A stretch of DNA of 64,000 bases from JAYQKL01 sp049889535 (GTDB taxonomy: Bacteria > Pseudomonadota > Alphaproteobacteria > RS24). The DNA is taken from positions 124,001-188,000 of the forward strand of contig JBMHDF010000013.1 of NCBI GenBank assembly GCA_049889535.1, given 5' to 3'. A model generated the notes under the pieces. The model saw nothing but the letters and a program-made list of their open reading frames with translations. It made no database searches and was not told the origin of the DNA. Position 1 is the first letter of the stretch, and every line of letters starts with the position of its first letter. Position numbers and translations under genes: made by a program. This document shows, in pieces, positions 27,207-36,169 of the stretch.

Positions 27207-28757
27207 TTATTTAGACTTTCGAGATTGGCCTGTGAAATCAGCCAGCCCGCGCCAAATTAAAGCCGAGGCGACATGCGCTTTTTGAGGCGTGTCCACTCCC
27301 GCCAAATCAGCCAATGTTCGCGTCACCCGTAAAATACGATTAAACCCGCGCGCGGTCAGCCCCTTTTTCTCAACCGTGCTTTCCAGCAATTTTTGGCCTG
27401 CGGGTTCTGGCTTTGATAATTCATAAAGCCTCTCACCATCTAAATGCGCGTTCAGCACCCCCTCATTGCGCGCCCATTGAATTTTGCGCGCCGCTAAGAC
27501 CCGCGCTGAGACTGTTGCGCTATCTTCACCAGATTGCGGCGCAATCATCTCTTCAAGCTTAACCGCCGGCACGCTGATGCGAATGTCAAACCTATCCAAA
27601 AGAGGGCCGGATAATTTGCCTAAATATTCCTGCATGCAATGTGGCAAACGATTGCATGCCAATTGCGGATCATTGGCATGGCCGCACCGACACGGGTTCA
27701 TTGCGGCAATAAGCTGAAAGCGGGCGGGATAAGTGACATGTGCCGCCGCCCGCGCCACCTCGACCCGGCCAGTTTCAATCGGCTGGCGCAAAGCGTCTAA
27801 GGTTTGGCGCGAGAACTCGGGTAATTCATCGAGAAACAAAACGCCATTATGCGCCAATGAAATTTCACCGGGCAGCGCCTGACGCCCTCCGCCAATCAGT
27901 GCCGCCATGCTGGCCGAATGATGCGGCGCGCGAAAAGGCCGCTCGGCAATCAAGGCGGCTGGCATATTATCGGCCTGAAACACCCGCCCAGACAGGCTAG
28001 CAATCATACTGGTTTCAAGCCGTTCAGCTGGCTCAAGGGGCGGCAAAATGCCCGGCAGACGGGCAGCCAACATAGATTTACCAGCCCCAGGCGGTCCCGA
28101 CATAAGCAAATTATGTCCCCCCGCTGCCGCCACTTCGAGTGCCAATCGCGCCTCTTCCTGCCCCCGAATATCTCTAAGGTCAGGCAAGCCATCGCGCTCA
28201 TGTGCAACCTCCGCCTCTGGCGCTGGCAAAAGCTGAGTGCCCTTTAAATGATTGACGATTTGCAAAAGGTTTTCGCCCGCAATGACGCCTTTTTTATCTG
28301 GTCGGGTGAGGCCAGACCAATAAGCCTCGCGGCCATTGGCTTGTGGACAAATCAGACCGCGCCCCCATGTCATTGCCGCAACCGCCGCAGGTAACACGCC
28401 TGGCACGGGCGACAAGCGACCATCTAAAGACAGCTCGCCCATGGCGACAAAATCTTCAAGCGTGGCAGCTTCTATCGCGCCCATCGCCACCATCAGCCCT
28501 AGCGCAATCGGCAAGTCATAATGGCTACCCTCTTTCGGCAAATCAGCAGGTGCAAGATTGACGGTAATCCGTTCCGGCGGCAAGCCCAACCCAATCGCTG
28601 CCAGCGCGCTGCGCACACGCTCGCGACTTTCAGCCACCGCCTTGTCGGGCAGGCCAACCATGTTAAACACCATTTTTCCCGGAGAGAGATGAACCTGAAC
28701 ATCCACCTTAACCGCATCAATGCCCTGAAAAGCAAGGGTTGTTATTCGTGCTACCAT
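27207..28757 (-). CDS. comM: ComM/YifB family AAA+ ATPase (magnesium chelatase-like)
   Basis: A 516-residue protein of the YifB family. Its N-terminal ChlI-like domain includes VQVHLSPGKMVFNMVGLPDK and the LAPADLPKEGSHYDLPIA segment. The AAA+ core has Walker A MSGPPGAGKSML and the Walker B region GVLFLDELPEF; the C-terminal domain ends with RAFN-type ARGFNRILRVTRTLADL. ComM is a hexameric helicase that promotes branch migration during natural transformation in Vibrio and Acinetobacter; family members are widespread, and the role here is inferred. It is convergent with maeB over a 16-base gap. Confidence 0.93.
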   Translation of the reverse strand: MVARITTLAFQGIDAVKVDVQVHLSPGKMVFNMVGLPDKAVAESRERVRSALAAIGLGLPPERITVNLAPADLPKEGSHYDLPIALGLMVAMGAIEAATLEDFVAMGELSLDGRLSPVPGVLPAAVAAMTWGRGLICPQANGREAYWSGLTRPDKKGVIAGENLLQIVNHLKGTQLLPAPEAEVAHERDGLPDLRDIRGQEEARLALEVAAAGGHNLLMSGPPGAGKSMLAARLPGILPPLEPAERLETSMIASLSGRVFQADNMPAALIAERPFRAPHHSASMAALIGGGRQALPGEISLAHNGVLFLDELPEFSRQTLDALRQPIETGRVEVARAAAHVTYPARFQLIAAMNPCRCGHANDPQLACNRLPHCMQEYLGKLSGPLLDRFDIRISVPAVKLEEMIAPQSGEDSATVSARVLAARKIQWARNEGVLNAHLDGERLYELSKPEPAGQKLLESTVEKKGLTARGFNRILRVTRTLADLAGVDTPQKAHVASALIWRGLADFTGQSRKSK

Positions 28758-28795
28758 TTTTCTTCTTTTTCTTTTTTGTTGTCTATATCCAACAC

Positions 28796-28820
28796 CAAAA
28801 GCGGGGAGAAGAAAACCCCG
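28796..28820 (-). terminator. Possible terminator after gshB
   Basis: On the minus strand a CGGGG...CCCCG stem (arms 28816-28820 and 28802-28806, 9-base loop) is followed by CTTTTG. It lies between the gshB stop and comM. The T-run is short, so efficiency is doubtful. Confidence 0.45.
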
Positions 28821-28850
28821 ATTTAAATATTTATTCTTGGGTTTGCATAT

Positions 28851-29798
28851 TTAAGATTTCAAGCGCCGCTCTATTGCATCCCAAACCAGCACCGCAATAT
28901 CGGGCCCGCCAAAGCTTTTAATTTCACGAATACAGGTTGGCGAGGTTACATTAATTTCGGTTAAATAATCGCCAATTACATCAATGCCGGCCAAAATAAT
29001 GCCCGCCTCGCGTAAATAAGGGCCAATTTGCGCGGCAATTTCCAGATCACGCGCACTCAATTCATCAGCAACGGGTTGGCCACCAACATGCACATTGGCA
29101 CGCGCATCACCTTCTTGCGGCACACGATTAAGCGCACCAACCGCCTCGCCCTCAACCAAAATCACCCGCTTATCGCCTTGTCGAATTTGCGGCAAGTAAT
29201 GTTGAGCGATTAGCGGCTCACGACTTTCGGCCATCATCATATCAACTAAGGCGCCAAAATTTTCATCGCCCGCCATCACCCGAAACACACCCGCGCCGCC
29301 ATTACCATAAACCGGTTTGAGAATTATATCCTGATGCTCGGCACGAAAATCTTCCAGCACTTTACGATCGCGCGTCATAATGGTTGGCGGCTGCAAACCC
29401 TCAAATAAGGTGGGGACAATTTTTTCGGGCGCATTGCGCACAGCTGCTGGATTATTCACCACCAAACAATCATCTGTAATTTTTTCAAGAAAATGCGTCG
29501 CGGAAATATAGGCCATATCAAAAGGCGGGTCCTGACGCATCAACACCACATCCATCTCGCGCAAATCTGTTGGTACGGGCGCGCCGAGCGTGAAAAAATC
29601 TGTCAGCTGGTCGCGCAGCGTTAAGGGTTGCAAAGGCGCAGAGACAGTATCAGGCGCATAAAGCGTCAATGCCTCTGGCTGATAATAAAATAATTCATAG
29701 CCGCGATTCTGCGCCTCTAAACCCAGCGCGAAACTTGTGTCCCCCACGACATCAATTTGCGCAATCGGGTCCATTTGAATGGCAACTTTATAGGACAT
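28851..29798 (-). CDS. gshB: Glutathione synthetase
   Basis: A 315-residue ATP-grasp enzyme joining gamma-glutamylcysteine and glycine. Typical segments: IAQMDPI-like start (VAIQMDPIAQIDVVGDTSFA), DVVLMRQDPPFDMAYI, LKPVYGNGGAGVFR (ATP grasp), and the C-terminal GDYLTEINVTSPTCIREI. Its ATG overlaps the stop of the preceding DolP-like gene by one base. The gshB position beside yraN/rsmI is usual in alphaproteobacteria. Confidence 0.96.
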   Translation of the reverse strand: MSYKVAIQMDPIAQIDVVGDTSFALGLEAQNRGYELFYYQPEALTLYAPDTVSAPLQPLTLRDQLTDFFTLGAPVPTDLREMDVVLMRQDPPFDMAYISATHFLEKITDDCLVVNNPAAVRNAPEKIVPTLFEGLQPPTIMTRDRKVLEDFRAEHQDIILKPVYGNGGAGVFRVMAGDENFGALVDMMMAESREPLIAQHYLPQIRQGDKRVILVEGEAVGALNRVPQEGDARANVHVGGQPVADELSARDLEIAAQIGPYLREAGIILAGIDVIGDYLTEINVTSPTCIREIKSFGGPDIAVLVWDAIERRLKS

Positions 29799-30433
29799 TA
29801 ATCGGCTTCCTTTTTTTCAAGTTCCCGCTCAACATCAAAAGCGAGTTTCATTTCAGCAATGGTTTCAAATAAAAGCTGCACATTTCGAACAGACTTAATA
29901 TTGCGCGCATGATTAACCACACGCTCTGCCTGCTCAATATGCGCCGCAACGCCTTGTATGTAAACCACACCACGATGAATTGAGACATTAAAATTAACAG
30001 CAGATATTTCGCCATCAAATAACATAAGTGTTTTTAATCGCGAGGCAATTAGCGTGTCGCGCAAAATCTGCCGCTTGCTGCGCGCCTTGCCAATGTATAA
30101 ATAATTATAAACATTGCGCACATCGGGATGCGCGCGGGCAATATTTTCAATATGCTTGGCTATCTCAGCATTTGGTACCGTGCCGGTTAGCATCACCCGC
30201 CCCGCCAACGAATTCACCGATATTTTTAGATAAGCGCCCTCTTTGTATTGCAATAATTTATGGTTTATCTTGAGCATAATCTCAGCGTCATCAATGCTTT
30301 TGGCGACGCCGGGCGCGCTTAAAGCCGCCATCCCAGCCGTTGACACAGTACCCATCACAACGCCTGGCACCGAACAGGCCACCAGCCAAAATGGCAGCGT
30401 CAAAACCAGCAATCGCAACAAAATCTTTCGCAC
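29798..30433 (-). CDS. dolP: BON-domain outer membrane lipoprotein, DolP (YraP)-like
   Basis: A 211-residue predicted lipoprotein: a basic start and hydrophobic stretch end in the lipobox LVAC. Two BON domains follow (about 50-115 and 125-195), with GRVMLTGTVPNAEIAKHIE and GVVYIQGVAAHIEQAERVV. E. coli DolP has the same plan (lipoprotein with two BON domains) and lies in the same cluster with rsmI, lpoA and yraN, which supports the name. DolP helps maintain outer membrane integrity. A GTG start at 30433, two bases after the yraN stop, gives a clean signal peptide; a longer frame to 30487 would overlap yraN by 52 bases and spoil it. Confidence 0.82.
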   Translation of the reverse strand: MRKILLRLLVLTLPFWLVACSVPGVVMGTVSTAGMAALSAPGVAKSIDDAEIMLKINHKLLQYKEGAYLKISVNSLAGRVMLTGTVPNAEIAKHIENIARAHPDVRNVYNYLYIGKARSKRQILRDTLIASRLKTLMLFDGEISAVNFNVSIHRGVVYIQGVAAHIEQAERVVNHARNIKSVRNVQLLFETIAEMKLAFDVERELEKKEAD

Positions 30434-30435
30434 CC

Positions 30436-30807
30436 TTACCGCCTCATATCCTGAAAATGATGCGCCCGCCCAGAGGCCGTGACACAAATCGCATCAAACC
30501 GCCAAGAGCAATGCCGCAAAGCAGGCTGGCGCGCCATGAAAATATCTGCCGCCGCCTCAATCCGCCGCCATTGTGTTTCCGTAATGGCCTCGCGCCCTTG
30601 CGCCAGCGTTTTGCGATATTTCACCTCAACAAAAATTACCACGCGCCCGCGTCGGGCTATTAAGTCAACCTCACCCTGTCCGCTTTGCCAGCGTCGTGCC
30701 AGAATTTGCCACCCTTTAAAGCGCAGCACCCAAGCGGCAATTATTTCAGCCACATGTCCCTGCCAATAGGCACGTCGACGCAGATTAGGGGAAGCTGGCA
30801 CCATCAT
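30436..30807 (-). CDS. yraN: UPF0102 nuclease-fold protein YraN
   Basis: A 123-residue protein of the UPF0102 family with a restriction-endonuclease-like fold. The signature GEVDLIARRGRVVIFVEVKY contains the D and E-x-K residues of a PD-(D/E)xK active site. Start overlaps the rsmI stop (ATGA). The cellular role is not settled; Holliday junction processing has been suggested for relatives. The cluster rsmI-yraN-dolP plus divergent lpoA mirrors enterobacteria. Confidence 0.9.
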   Translation of the reverse strand: MMVPASPNLRRRAYWQGHVAEIIAAWVLRFKGWQILARRWQSGQGEVDLIARRGRVVIFVEVKYRKTLAQGREAITETQWRRIEAAADIFMARQPALRHCSWRFDAICVTASGRAHHFQDMRR

Positions 30808-31709
30808 AACGGCGCCTCGTCAGAGGAAGAAGGGGGAGATGCATTTTGCTGCGCCAGCGCCAGTTGATAAACCTCGCGCCGCGGCCAGCCCGATAAAATT
30901 GCAATTTCATCAGCCGCGCGGCGTGTGCCTTTCTCGGGCAATTGTGTATGCAAAGCGGTCTCAACTTCTGCCTTTGACCATTTTTCCAGCGCCTCTGCCC
31001 CCTTTATCAGCACAACAATTTCACCTTTTGGCGGCCCGCTCGCCTCATATTGAGCTTTCAACCCTGCCGCCGTACCGGCGACAACCTCTTCAAATTTTTT
31101 GGTCAGTTCGCGGCACACCACCACCTGACGTGCGCCCAAAATATAATCAATATCACCTAATAAGGCGGTAAGGCGTTTGGCGCTTTCAAACAAAACCAAT
31201 GTCGCCGAGAGAGACACAACATCTTGCAGCGCCTTTTGACGGGCGTTTTTTTTGCTTGGCAAAAACCCCAAAAACATAAATTTATCAGTTGGCAGCCCCG
31301 CAATGCTGAGCGCGGCCATAGGGCTGGATGGGCCGGGCACGCTCACAATCTTAGCCCCCGCTTCGCGCGCGGCCACAATCAGCGGATAGCCCGGATCCGA
31401 AATGAGCGGCGTCCCCGCATCGCTGACCAATGCCACTGATTGTCCCTCCGCCAGCCAGCCCAAAATTTTCGGGCGCATTTTATCGCCATTATGTTCGTGA
31501 TAGGCCTGCATTTTATTGCTGAGACCATGCAGCGCAAAAAGCTTTTTTGTGATGCGCGTATCCTCGCACAAAACCACATCCACCCCCGCCAGAACATCAA
31601 GCGCACGCAAGCTTATGTCGCGCGCATTGCCAATCGGCGTGGCCACAACATAAAGACCGGGGGCGATGGTTTCACCTTGAAGAAAATCTGTATTGGGTAT
31701 TTCCTGCAT
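30804..31709 (-). CDS. rsmI: 16S rRNA (cytidine-1402-2'-O)-methyltransferase
   Basis: A tetrapyrrole-methylase-fold enzyme that 2'-O-methylates C1402 of 16S rRNA. Visible: GLYVVATPIGNARDISLRAL, VLCEDTRITKKLF, ALVSDAGTPLISDPGY and VVSVPGPSSPMAALSIAGLP-like segment. A frame upstream to 31790 exists, but the residues before MQEIPN are not like RsmI and would use up the divergent promoter region with lpoA, so the ATG at 31709 (301 residues) is preferred; its Shine-Dalgarno sequence is weak. Overlaps yraN by four bases. Confidence 0.93.
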   Translation of the reverse strand: MQEIPNTDFLQGETIAPGLYVVATPIGNARDISLRALDVLAGVDVVLCEDTRITKKLFALHGLSNKMQAYHEHNGDKMRPKILGWLAEGQSVALVSDAGTPLISDPGYPLIVAAREAGAKIVSVPGPSSPMAALSIAGLPTDKFMFLGFLPSKKNARQKALQDVVSLSATLVLFESAKRLTALLGDIDYILGARQVVVCRELTKKFEEVVAGTAAGLKAQYEASGPPKGEIVVLIKGAEALEKWSKAEVETALHTQLPEKGTRRAADEIAILSGWPRREVYQLALAQQNASPPSSSDEAPL

Positions 31710-31812
31710 ATTCTTAACAAAAAACAGTTTGGCCGAAATGGCAACCATTCTAATATGATTACAAATCAAATTTGGTCTTTTTCCGGACACATTTTCTTGG
31801 CACGATAGGCGT

Positions 31813-33459
31813 ATGATGAAGCGTTATTTAAAATTTTTAATCAGTGGCGCAATAAGCGTAACGCTCGTGGCGTGCGGTCAGCCTGGCGGACCAAACGGGC
31901 GCGCTGACCTCGAGCCCGCACCAGCTGAAACCTCTTCTGCCTATACAGTCTTAATACCCAATGCCAGCACATCATCAGACATATCTGGCGCACCCAACCA
32001 GCGCATTGTCGAAAACACAAAAGCTTTTTTAAGGGCTTTGCCCAAAAGTCAGGCGCCGGCGACAGCCTATGACAGCCAAATGAAAGAAGAGGGGTTTTTG
32101 ACCCGCGCGGTGAGCGGTAAGGGTTTTGGGCGCGCCAATGATGCGCGCATTCGCATCGGCCTCATTCTGCCTTTAAGTGCCGAAAGTCAAGATGTTCAAA
32201 AAATTGCACAAGAGCTTTTTAACGCTGCACAGCTTGGCCTATTTGACATTCGCCGCCCCGAATTGACGCTTTTGGTCCAAGACACACAAGGCACAACAAA
32301 AGGTGCTGAACGCGCCGCCCGCAAAGTTTTGCAAGATGGTGCTGACATTATCATTGGCCCGCTTTTTGCCGCCAACACGAAAGCCATCACACCATTGGCC
32401 CGCAATGCCGGCGTACCGATTTTAAGCCTGTCTAATAATCGCGATGTTGCAGGCAATGGGGTATGGCTGCTCGGCTTTTTACCTGAACAAAATCTGGACC
32501 GCATTATCAGCGAAGCCAGCGCCCGCGGACTGACCCGCTTTGCGGCACTTATCCCCGAAACCCCTTACGGCAAGCGGATACAAACCGCGCTTGAACCTAC
32601 CATCAATTTTTATGGCGGCGAGCTGATACAGGTCGAGACCTATCAAGATGAAGCCCAGTCCATGCTGATACCCGCCCAGCGCATCGCGCAATATGAAGAG
32701 CGCAAACAAGCCTGGCAAGATGAGCGCGACCGGCTGACTGAAGAGGCGGGTATTTTATTATCTACTCTGCCAGAGCCGCCGCTCATCACTGAAGAAACAC
32801 CCGCTGAAGAAATTTGGGAACAGATTGAAGAAATTAATCCAGACCTAAAAGCCCAATATGATGCCATGCGCCTGACCGAAACTTTTGGTGAGCTGCCTTA
32901 TGATGCCGTGATTATGCCAGAAGGGGGCGTGCGCTTAAGAAGCCTTGCGCCGCTTTTGCCTTATTTTGATGTGGACCCAAGGCAAATTAAATTTCTCGGC
33001 ACCGGCCTTTGGGATGACCCTGTTTTAGGCCAAGAACCGCCCCTGCTCGGTGGCTGGTATGCGGCGCCCGACCCGAAAGGCTGGCAAAATTTCGAGCGCC
33101 GCTATCAAAAAATATATGGTAACGCGCCACCTCGTTTAGCGGGGCTAGCATATGATAGCATCAGTCTTGTTGCCGCCTTGACAGATATTTATCCCAACTC
33201 ACCATTTACCTATAAAAGCTTAACCGACCCAAATGGATTTCTTGGCATAGATGGGATATTTCGTTTAACAGAAAATGGGTTGAATGAGCGCGGTCTGGCC
33301 GTGCTTGAAATTCGTCGCAAACGCAATCGACTTATTGCAGAGTCACCAAATAATTTCATCAATCTTGACCAACAACCCAAACGGCCAATACAAAAAATTC
33401 AAACACCACAGGACAAAAAGAAAGATAGCCTGTTCGCGCCGTTTTCAGTCTTTAATTAA
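31813..33459 (+). CDS. lpoA: Penicillin-binding protein activator, LpoA-like lipoprotein
   Basis: A 548-residue predicted outer membrane lipoprotein: signal peptide with lipobox LVAC near residue 21, a low-complexity linker to about residue 110, then a periplasmic-binding-protein fold (IRIGLILPLSAESQDVQKIA; GADIIIGPLFAANTKAI; VPILSLSNN; FAALIPETPYG). LpoA of E. coli activates PBP1a; the N-terminal TPR domain of E. coli LpoA is not evident here. An acidic insert (about 290-345) is also seen. It is divergent from rsmI and convergent with hemW. PBP activation is inferred from family and gene order. Confidence 0.83.
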   Translation: MMKRYLKFLISGAISVTLVACGQPGGPNGRADLEPAPAETSSAYTVLIPNASTSSDISGAPNQRIVENTKAFLRALPKSQAPATAYDSQMKEEGFLTRAVSGKGFGRANDARIRIGLILPLSAESQDVQKIAQELFNAAQLGLFDIRRPELTLLVQDTQGTTKGAERAARKVLQDGADIIIGPLFAANTKAITPLARNAGVPILSLSNNRDVAGNGVWLLGFLPEQNLDRIISEASARGLTRFAALIPETPYGKRIQTALEPTINFYGGELIQVETYQDEAQSMLIPAQRIAQYEERKQAWQDERDRLTEEAGILLSTLPEPPLITEETPAEEIWEQIEEINPDLKAQYDAMRLTETFGELPYDAVIMPEGGVRLRSLAPLLPYFDVDPRQIKFLGTGLWDDPVLGQEPPLLGGWYAAPDPKGWQNFERRYQKIYGNAPPRLAGLAYDSISLVAALTDIYPNSPFTYKSLTDPNGFLGIDGIFRLTENGLNERGLAVLEIRRKRNRLIAESPNNFINLDQQPKRPIQKIQTPQDKKKDSLFAPFSVFN

Positions 33460-33462
33460 ACA

Positions 33463-34656
33463 TCACCGCGTCGCCGTGAGCAGGGCAGACAATATGCTGT
33501 CCAGCACGAGACGGCCTTTTGCGGTAAGTTTCAGTTTATGCGCATCATCAACCCGCAAATTCTCTTCCAGCAAAAGCGCCATCACCTGCGCGGGCGGCTC
33601 AAACCCTAAAGCCATCAACCGCGACAGCGCTATGCCCTCTGACAGGCGCAACCCAAACATCATCGCTTCCTCTAAAATATCTTGCGGGCTTTGCCGGCTG
33701 ATTTCAGCCAAGCCATGCCCATTTTTCTCAACAGCCGAGAGCCAGTCTTGCGGCTTAGCATAACCCGTGCTGGCATAGCGCCCAGCGGCCATATCATTAT
33801 TGCCCACACAGTGAAGTCGCCCATGCGCACCCGGCCCAAGCCCCAGATAATCGCCGCCCTGCCAAATAGCAAGATTATGCACACACGCATGGCCATCGCG
33901 CGCATGGTTGGAGGTTTCATAGCGCATCAAGCCATAATCCTGACATATCATATCCGTCATCTCATAGAGCTGCGCCTGACTTTCTTCATCAATCGGGGTA
34001 AGGCGCCCGCTTTGTTGATATTTATAAAATGGCGTGCGCGGCTCAATGGTCAGCTGATAAGCAGATAAATGAGACGGTGCCAGCTCCAGCGCGTGACGCA
34101 AATTTTTTGCCCATTTTTGCGGCATCTCATCCGGCAGGGCATAAATCAAATCAAATGATGTTTTGGGAAATATTTTTTGAGCGTGCAAAAATGCTTCGCG
34201 GGCTTGCGCGCCCGTATGGGTACGCCCCAGAAAAGCGAGCGCGTCATCGTCAAAAGATTGAACGCCCAATGACAGGCGGTTAATACCCGCCGCCCGCAAA
34301 TCGTGCATTTCGTCTGCGGTCAGGTCGGCAGGATTGGCCTCGAGTGAAATCTCAATATTATCGGCAAAACCAAAAATATCCGACAAACCAGTCAGTATAT
34401 CGGCCACCAGATGGGGCGGCATAAGCGATGGCGTGCCACCGCCAAAAAATACGCTGCCAATGCGTGCCGAGCCTTTGTCCTCACGGGCATTATGCGCCAA
34501 TAAATCCGCCTGATGCGCCATGTCAGATAAAAAAGCGGCGCGCCAGACATCAATATCAGCCGACCGGTTGAGATGCACATTGAAATCACAATAGGGGCAA
34601 ATTTTCGCACAAAATGGCCAATGAAGATAAACAGCCATATGGGGCTTTGCAGCCAT
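33463..34656 (-). CDS. hemW: HemW-like heme chaperone (radical SAM)
   Basis: A 397-residue radical-SAM protein with cysteines C16, C20 and C23 in CAKICPYCDFN. The HemW-type C-terminus has CVHNLAIWQGGDYLGLGPGA. HemW resembles coproporphyrinogen III oxidase HemN but lacks the extra cysteine in the motif (CxxxCxxC without the following C), and acts as a heme-insertion chaperone. The ATG at 34656 overlaps the rdgB stop by one base (TAATG); an upstream start at 34677 is less likely. Confidence 0.92.
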   Translation of the reverse strand: MAAKPHMAVYLHWPFCAKICPYCDFNVHLNRSADIDVWRAAFLSDMAHQADLLAHNAREDKGSARIGSVFFGGGTPSLMPPHLVADILTGLSDIFGFADNIEISLEANPADLTADEMHDLRAAGINRLSLGVQSFDDDALAFLGRTHTGAQAREAFLHAQKIFPKTSFDLIYALPDEMPQKWAKNLRHALELAPSHLSAYQLTIEPRTPFYKYQQSGRLTPIDEESQAQLYEMTDMICQDYGLMRYETSNHARDGHACVHNLAIWQGGDYLGLGPGAHGRLHCVGNNDMAAGRYASTGYAKPQDWLSAVEKNGHGLAEISRQSPQDILEEAMMFGLRLSEGIALSRLMALGFEPPAQVMALLLEENLRVDDAHKLKLTAKGRLVLDSILSALLTATR

Positions 34657-35276
34657 TAGGCGGGGGTTCCTAAGCAAGCTTTGACAAGCTGGGCAAATGC
34701 ATCAGCACGGTGCGACATGGCATGTTTAATCTCAGGCTCAATTTCAGCAAAGGTTAAATCGCCGCCAGTCGGCAAAAATATCGGGTCATAACCAAAGCCT
34801 TTATCCCCGCGTGGTGGCCAAACCAATGACCCCTCAACCTTGCCCTCAAAACTTTCTGTATGACCGTCTGGCCAAGCCAGTGTGAGCGCACAAATAAATC
34901 GAGCGCTGCGCGGGGCATCAGGAATAGCGGCAAGGGCTTGTTCAACTTTTTCCATGGCAAAATTAAAATCGCGCGCGCCATTTGGCGTGACGGCCCATCG
35001 CGCTGAATAAATACCCGGATTGCCGCCTAACGCATCAACCGCCAAGCCACTATCATCAGCCAGCGCAGGCAGGCCAGATTTTTGCGCCGCACTCTGCGCT
35101 TTTAACTCCGCATTAGCAATAAAGGTTAAGCCCGTTTCTTCCGGCTCAGGCAGGCCCAATTCGGCAGCGCTGATGGCTGACATACCAAATGGCTGTACCA
35201 AATCATTGATTTCGCGAACCTTGCCCTGATTATGGCTAGCGATGACAAGTTTTTCGCTCACAAGCTGACGGGTCAT
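34656..35276 (-). CDS. rdgB: dITP/XTP pyrophosphatase (non-canonical purine NTPase)
   Basis: A 206-residue HAM1/RdgB enzyme that hydrolyses dITP, ITP and XTP to monophosphates. Motifs: VIASHNQGKVREI, ADDSGLAVDALGGNPG, YSARW, and GDKGFGYDPIFLP. The ATG at 35276 has a G-rich Shine-Dalgarno sequence made from the end of rph; a GTG two codons upstream overlaps the rph stop and is an alternative. The order rph-rdgB-hemW is conserved. Confidence 0.94.
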   Translation of the reverse strand: MTRQLVSEKLVIASHNQGKVREINDLVQPFGMSAISAAELGLPEPEETGLTFIANAELKAQSAAQKSGLPALADDSGLAVDALGGNPGIYSARWAVTPNGARDFNFAMEKVEQALAAIPDAPRSARFICALTLAWPDGHTESFEGKVEGSLVWPPRGDKGFGYDPIFLPTGGDLTFAEIEPEIKHAMSHRADAFAQLVKACLGTPA

Positions 35277-35278
35277 TT

Positions 35279-36022
35279 TCACCCCCCTATAGGGCCCTTA
35301 TCAAGGGCTTGTTTTTGTAAGTCCACCAAATCGGCAATACCATCGCGTGCCAATTTCAGCAAAGCGTCAAATTCATCATTGGAAAATGGCGCGGCTTCCG
35401 CCGTGGCTTGAATTTCCACCAAGCCGCCACTGCCTGTCATCACAAAATTTGCATCCGTGTCGGCAACACTGTCTTCGGCATAATCCAAATCCGCCACGGG
35501 CACGCCCTTATAAATGCCGCATGAAAGCGCCGCAACATGGTCAAGGAGCGGTGATGTTTTGATTAATTTTTCAGCCAGCATCCAGTCAATCGCTTGCGCC
35601 AACGCAACATACGCGCCCGTGATAGATGCGGTACGCGTGCCACCATCGGCTTGAATAACGTCACAATCAAGGCTGATTTGATGTTCGCCCAAAAGCGCCA
35701 AATCAACAACCGCGCGCAGGGAGCGACCAATCAAGCGCTGGATTTCTTGTGTGCGGCCCGATTGTTTGCCGCTTGCGGCCTCACGGCGCATGCGGTCACC
35801 TGTGGCGCGGGGCAACATGCCATATTCCGCCGTCACCCAACCCTTGCCGCTATTGCGCAGCCATGGCGGGACACGGGTTTCCACGCTAGCTGTGCATAAA
35901 ACATGCGTGTCGCCAAATTCAATCAGGCATGACCCTTCGGCATGTTTGGAAATATTGGTTTGTATGGTGACGGGTCTTAAGGCGGCGGGGCTGCGACCTG
36001 AGGGGCGGGAAAAATCTGACAT
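35279..36022 (-). CDS. rph: Ribonuclease PH
   Basis: A 247-residue phosphorolytic 3'-5' exoribonuclease that trims tRNA 3' ends. Typical: GDTHVLCTASVETRVPPWLR, EYGMLPRATGDRMRREA, QTRTASITGA-like GGTRTASITGAYVAL, and the GRSLRAVVDLALLGE segment. Length is standard. It is divergent from grpE, with a 147-base gap that holds an RpoH-type promoter for grpE. No hrcA gene lies between them, unlike in several other alphaproteobacteria. Confidence 0.96.
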   Translation of the reverse strand: MSDFSRPSGRSPAALRPVTIQTNISKHAEGSCLIEFGDTHVLCTASVETRVPPWLRNSGKGWVTAEYGMLPRATGDRMRREAASGKQSGRTQEIQRLIGRSLRAVVDLALLGEHQISLDCDVIQADGGTRTASITGAYVALAQAIDWMLAEKLIKTSPLLDHVAALSCGIYKGVPVADLDYAEDSVADTDANFVMTGSGGLVEIQATAEAAPFSNDEFDALLKLARDGIADLVDLQKQALDKGPIGG

Positions 36023-36103
36023 ATGAAGCTCCTTTATTCCTCTGTGTAACGGGTCTTGTCTTATGACGCAAGGGCGGGCTTTGCAGCGACAAAAAGGATT
36101 GCT

Positions 36104-36132
36104 CTTGATATTCCCACGCTGACGTCTTATGT
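36104..36132 (+). promoter_or_regulatory. RpoH-type heat-shock promoter of grpE
   Basis: CTTG at 36104-36107 and CTTATGT at 36126-36132, separated by 18 bases. This fits the alphaproteobacterial heat-shock promoter pattern of CTTG followed by CYTATNT. The start codon of grpE is 38 bases downstream of the -10 element. The dnaK promoter has the same design and spacing, which strengthens both calls. Confidence 0.7.
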
Positions 36133-36169
36133 AAACTCAAGCACTATTGATTAAGCGCGCAGGTAACAA

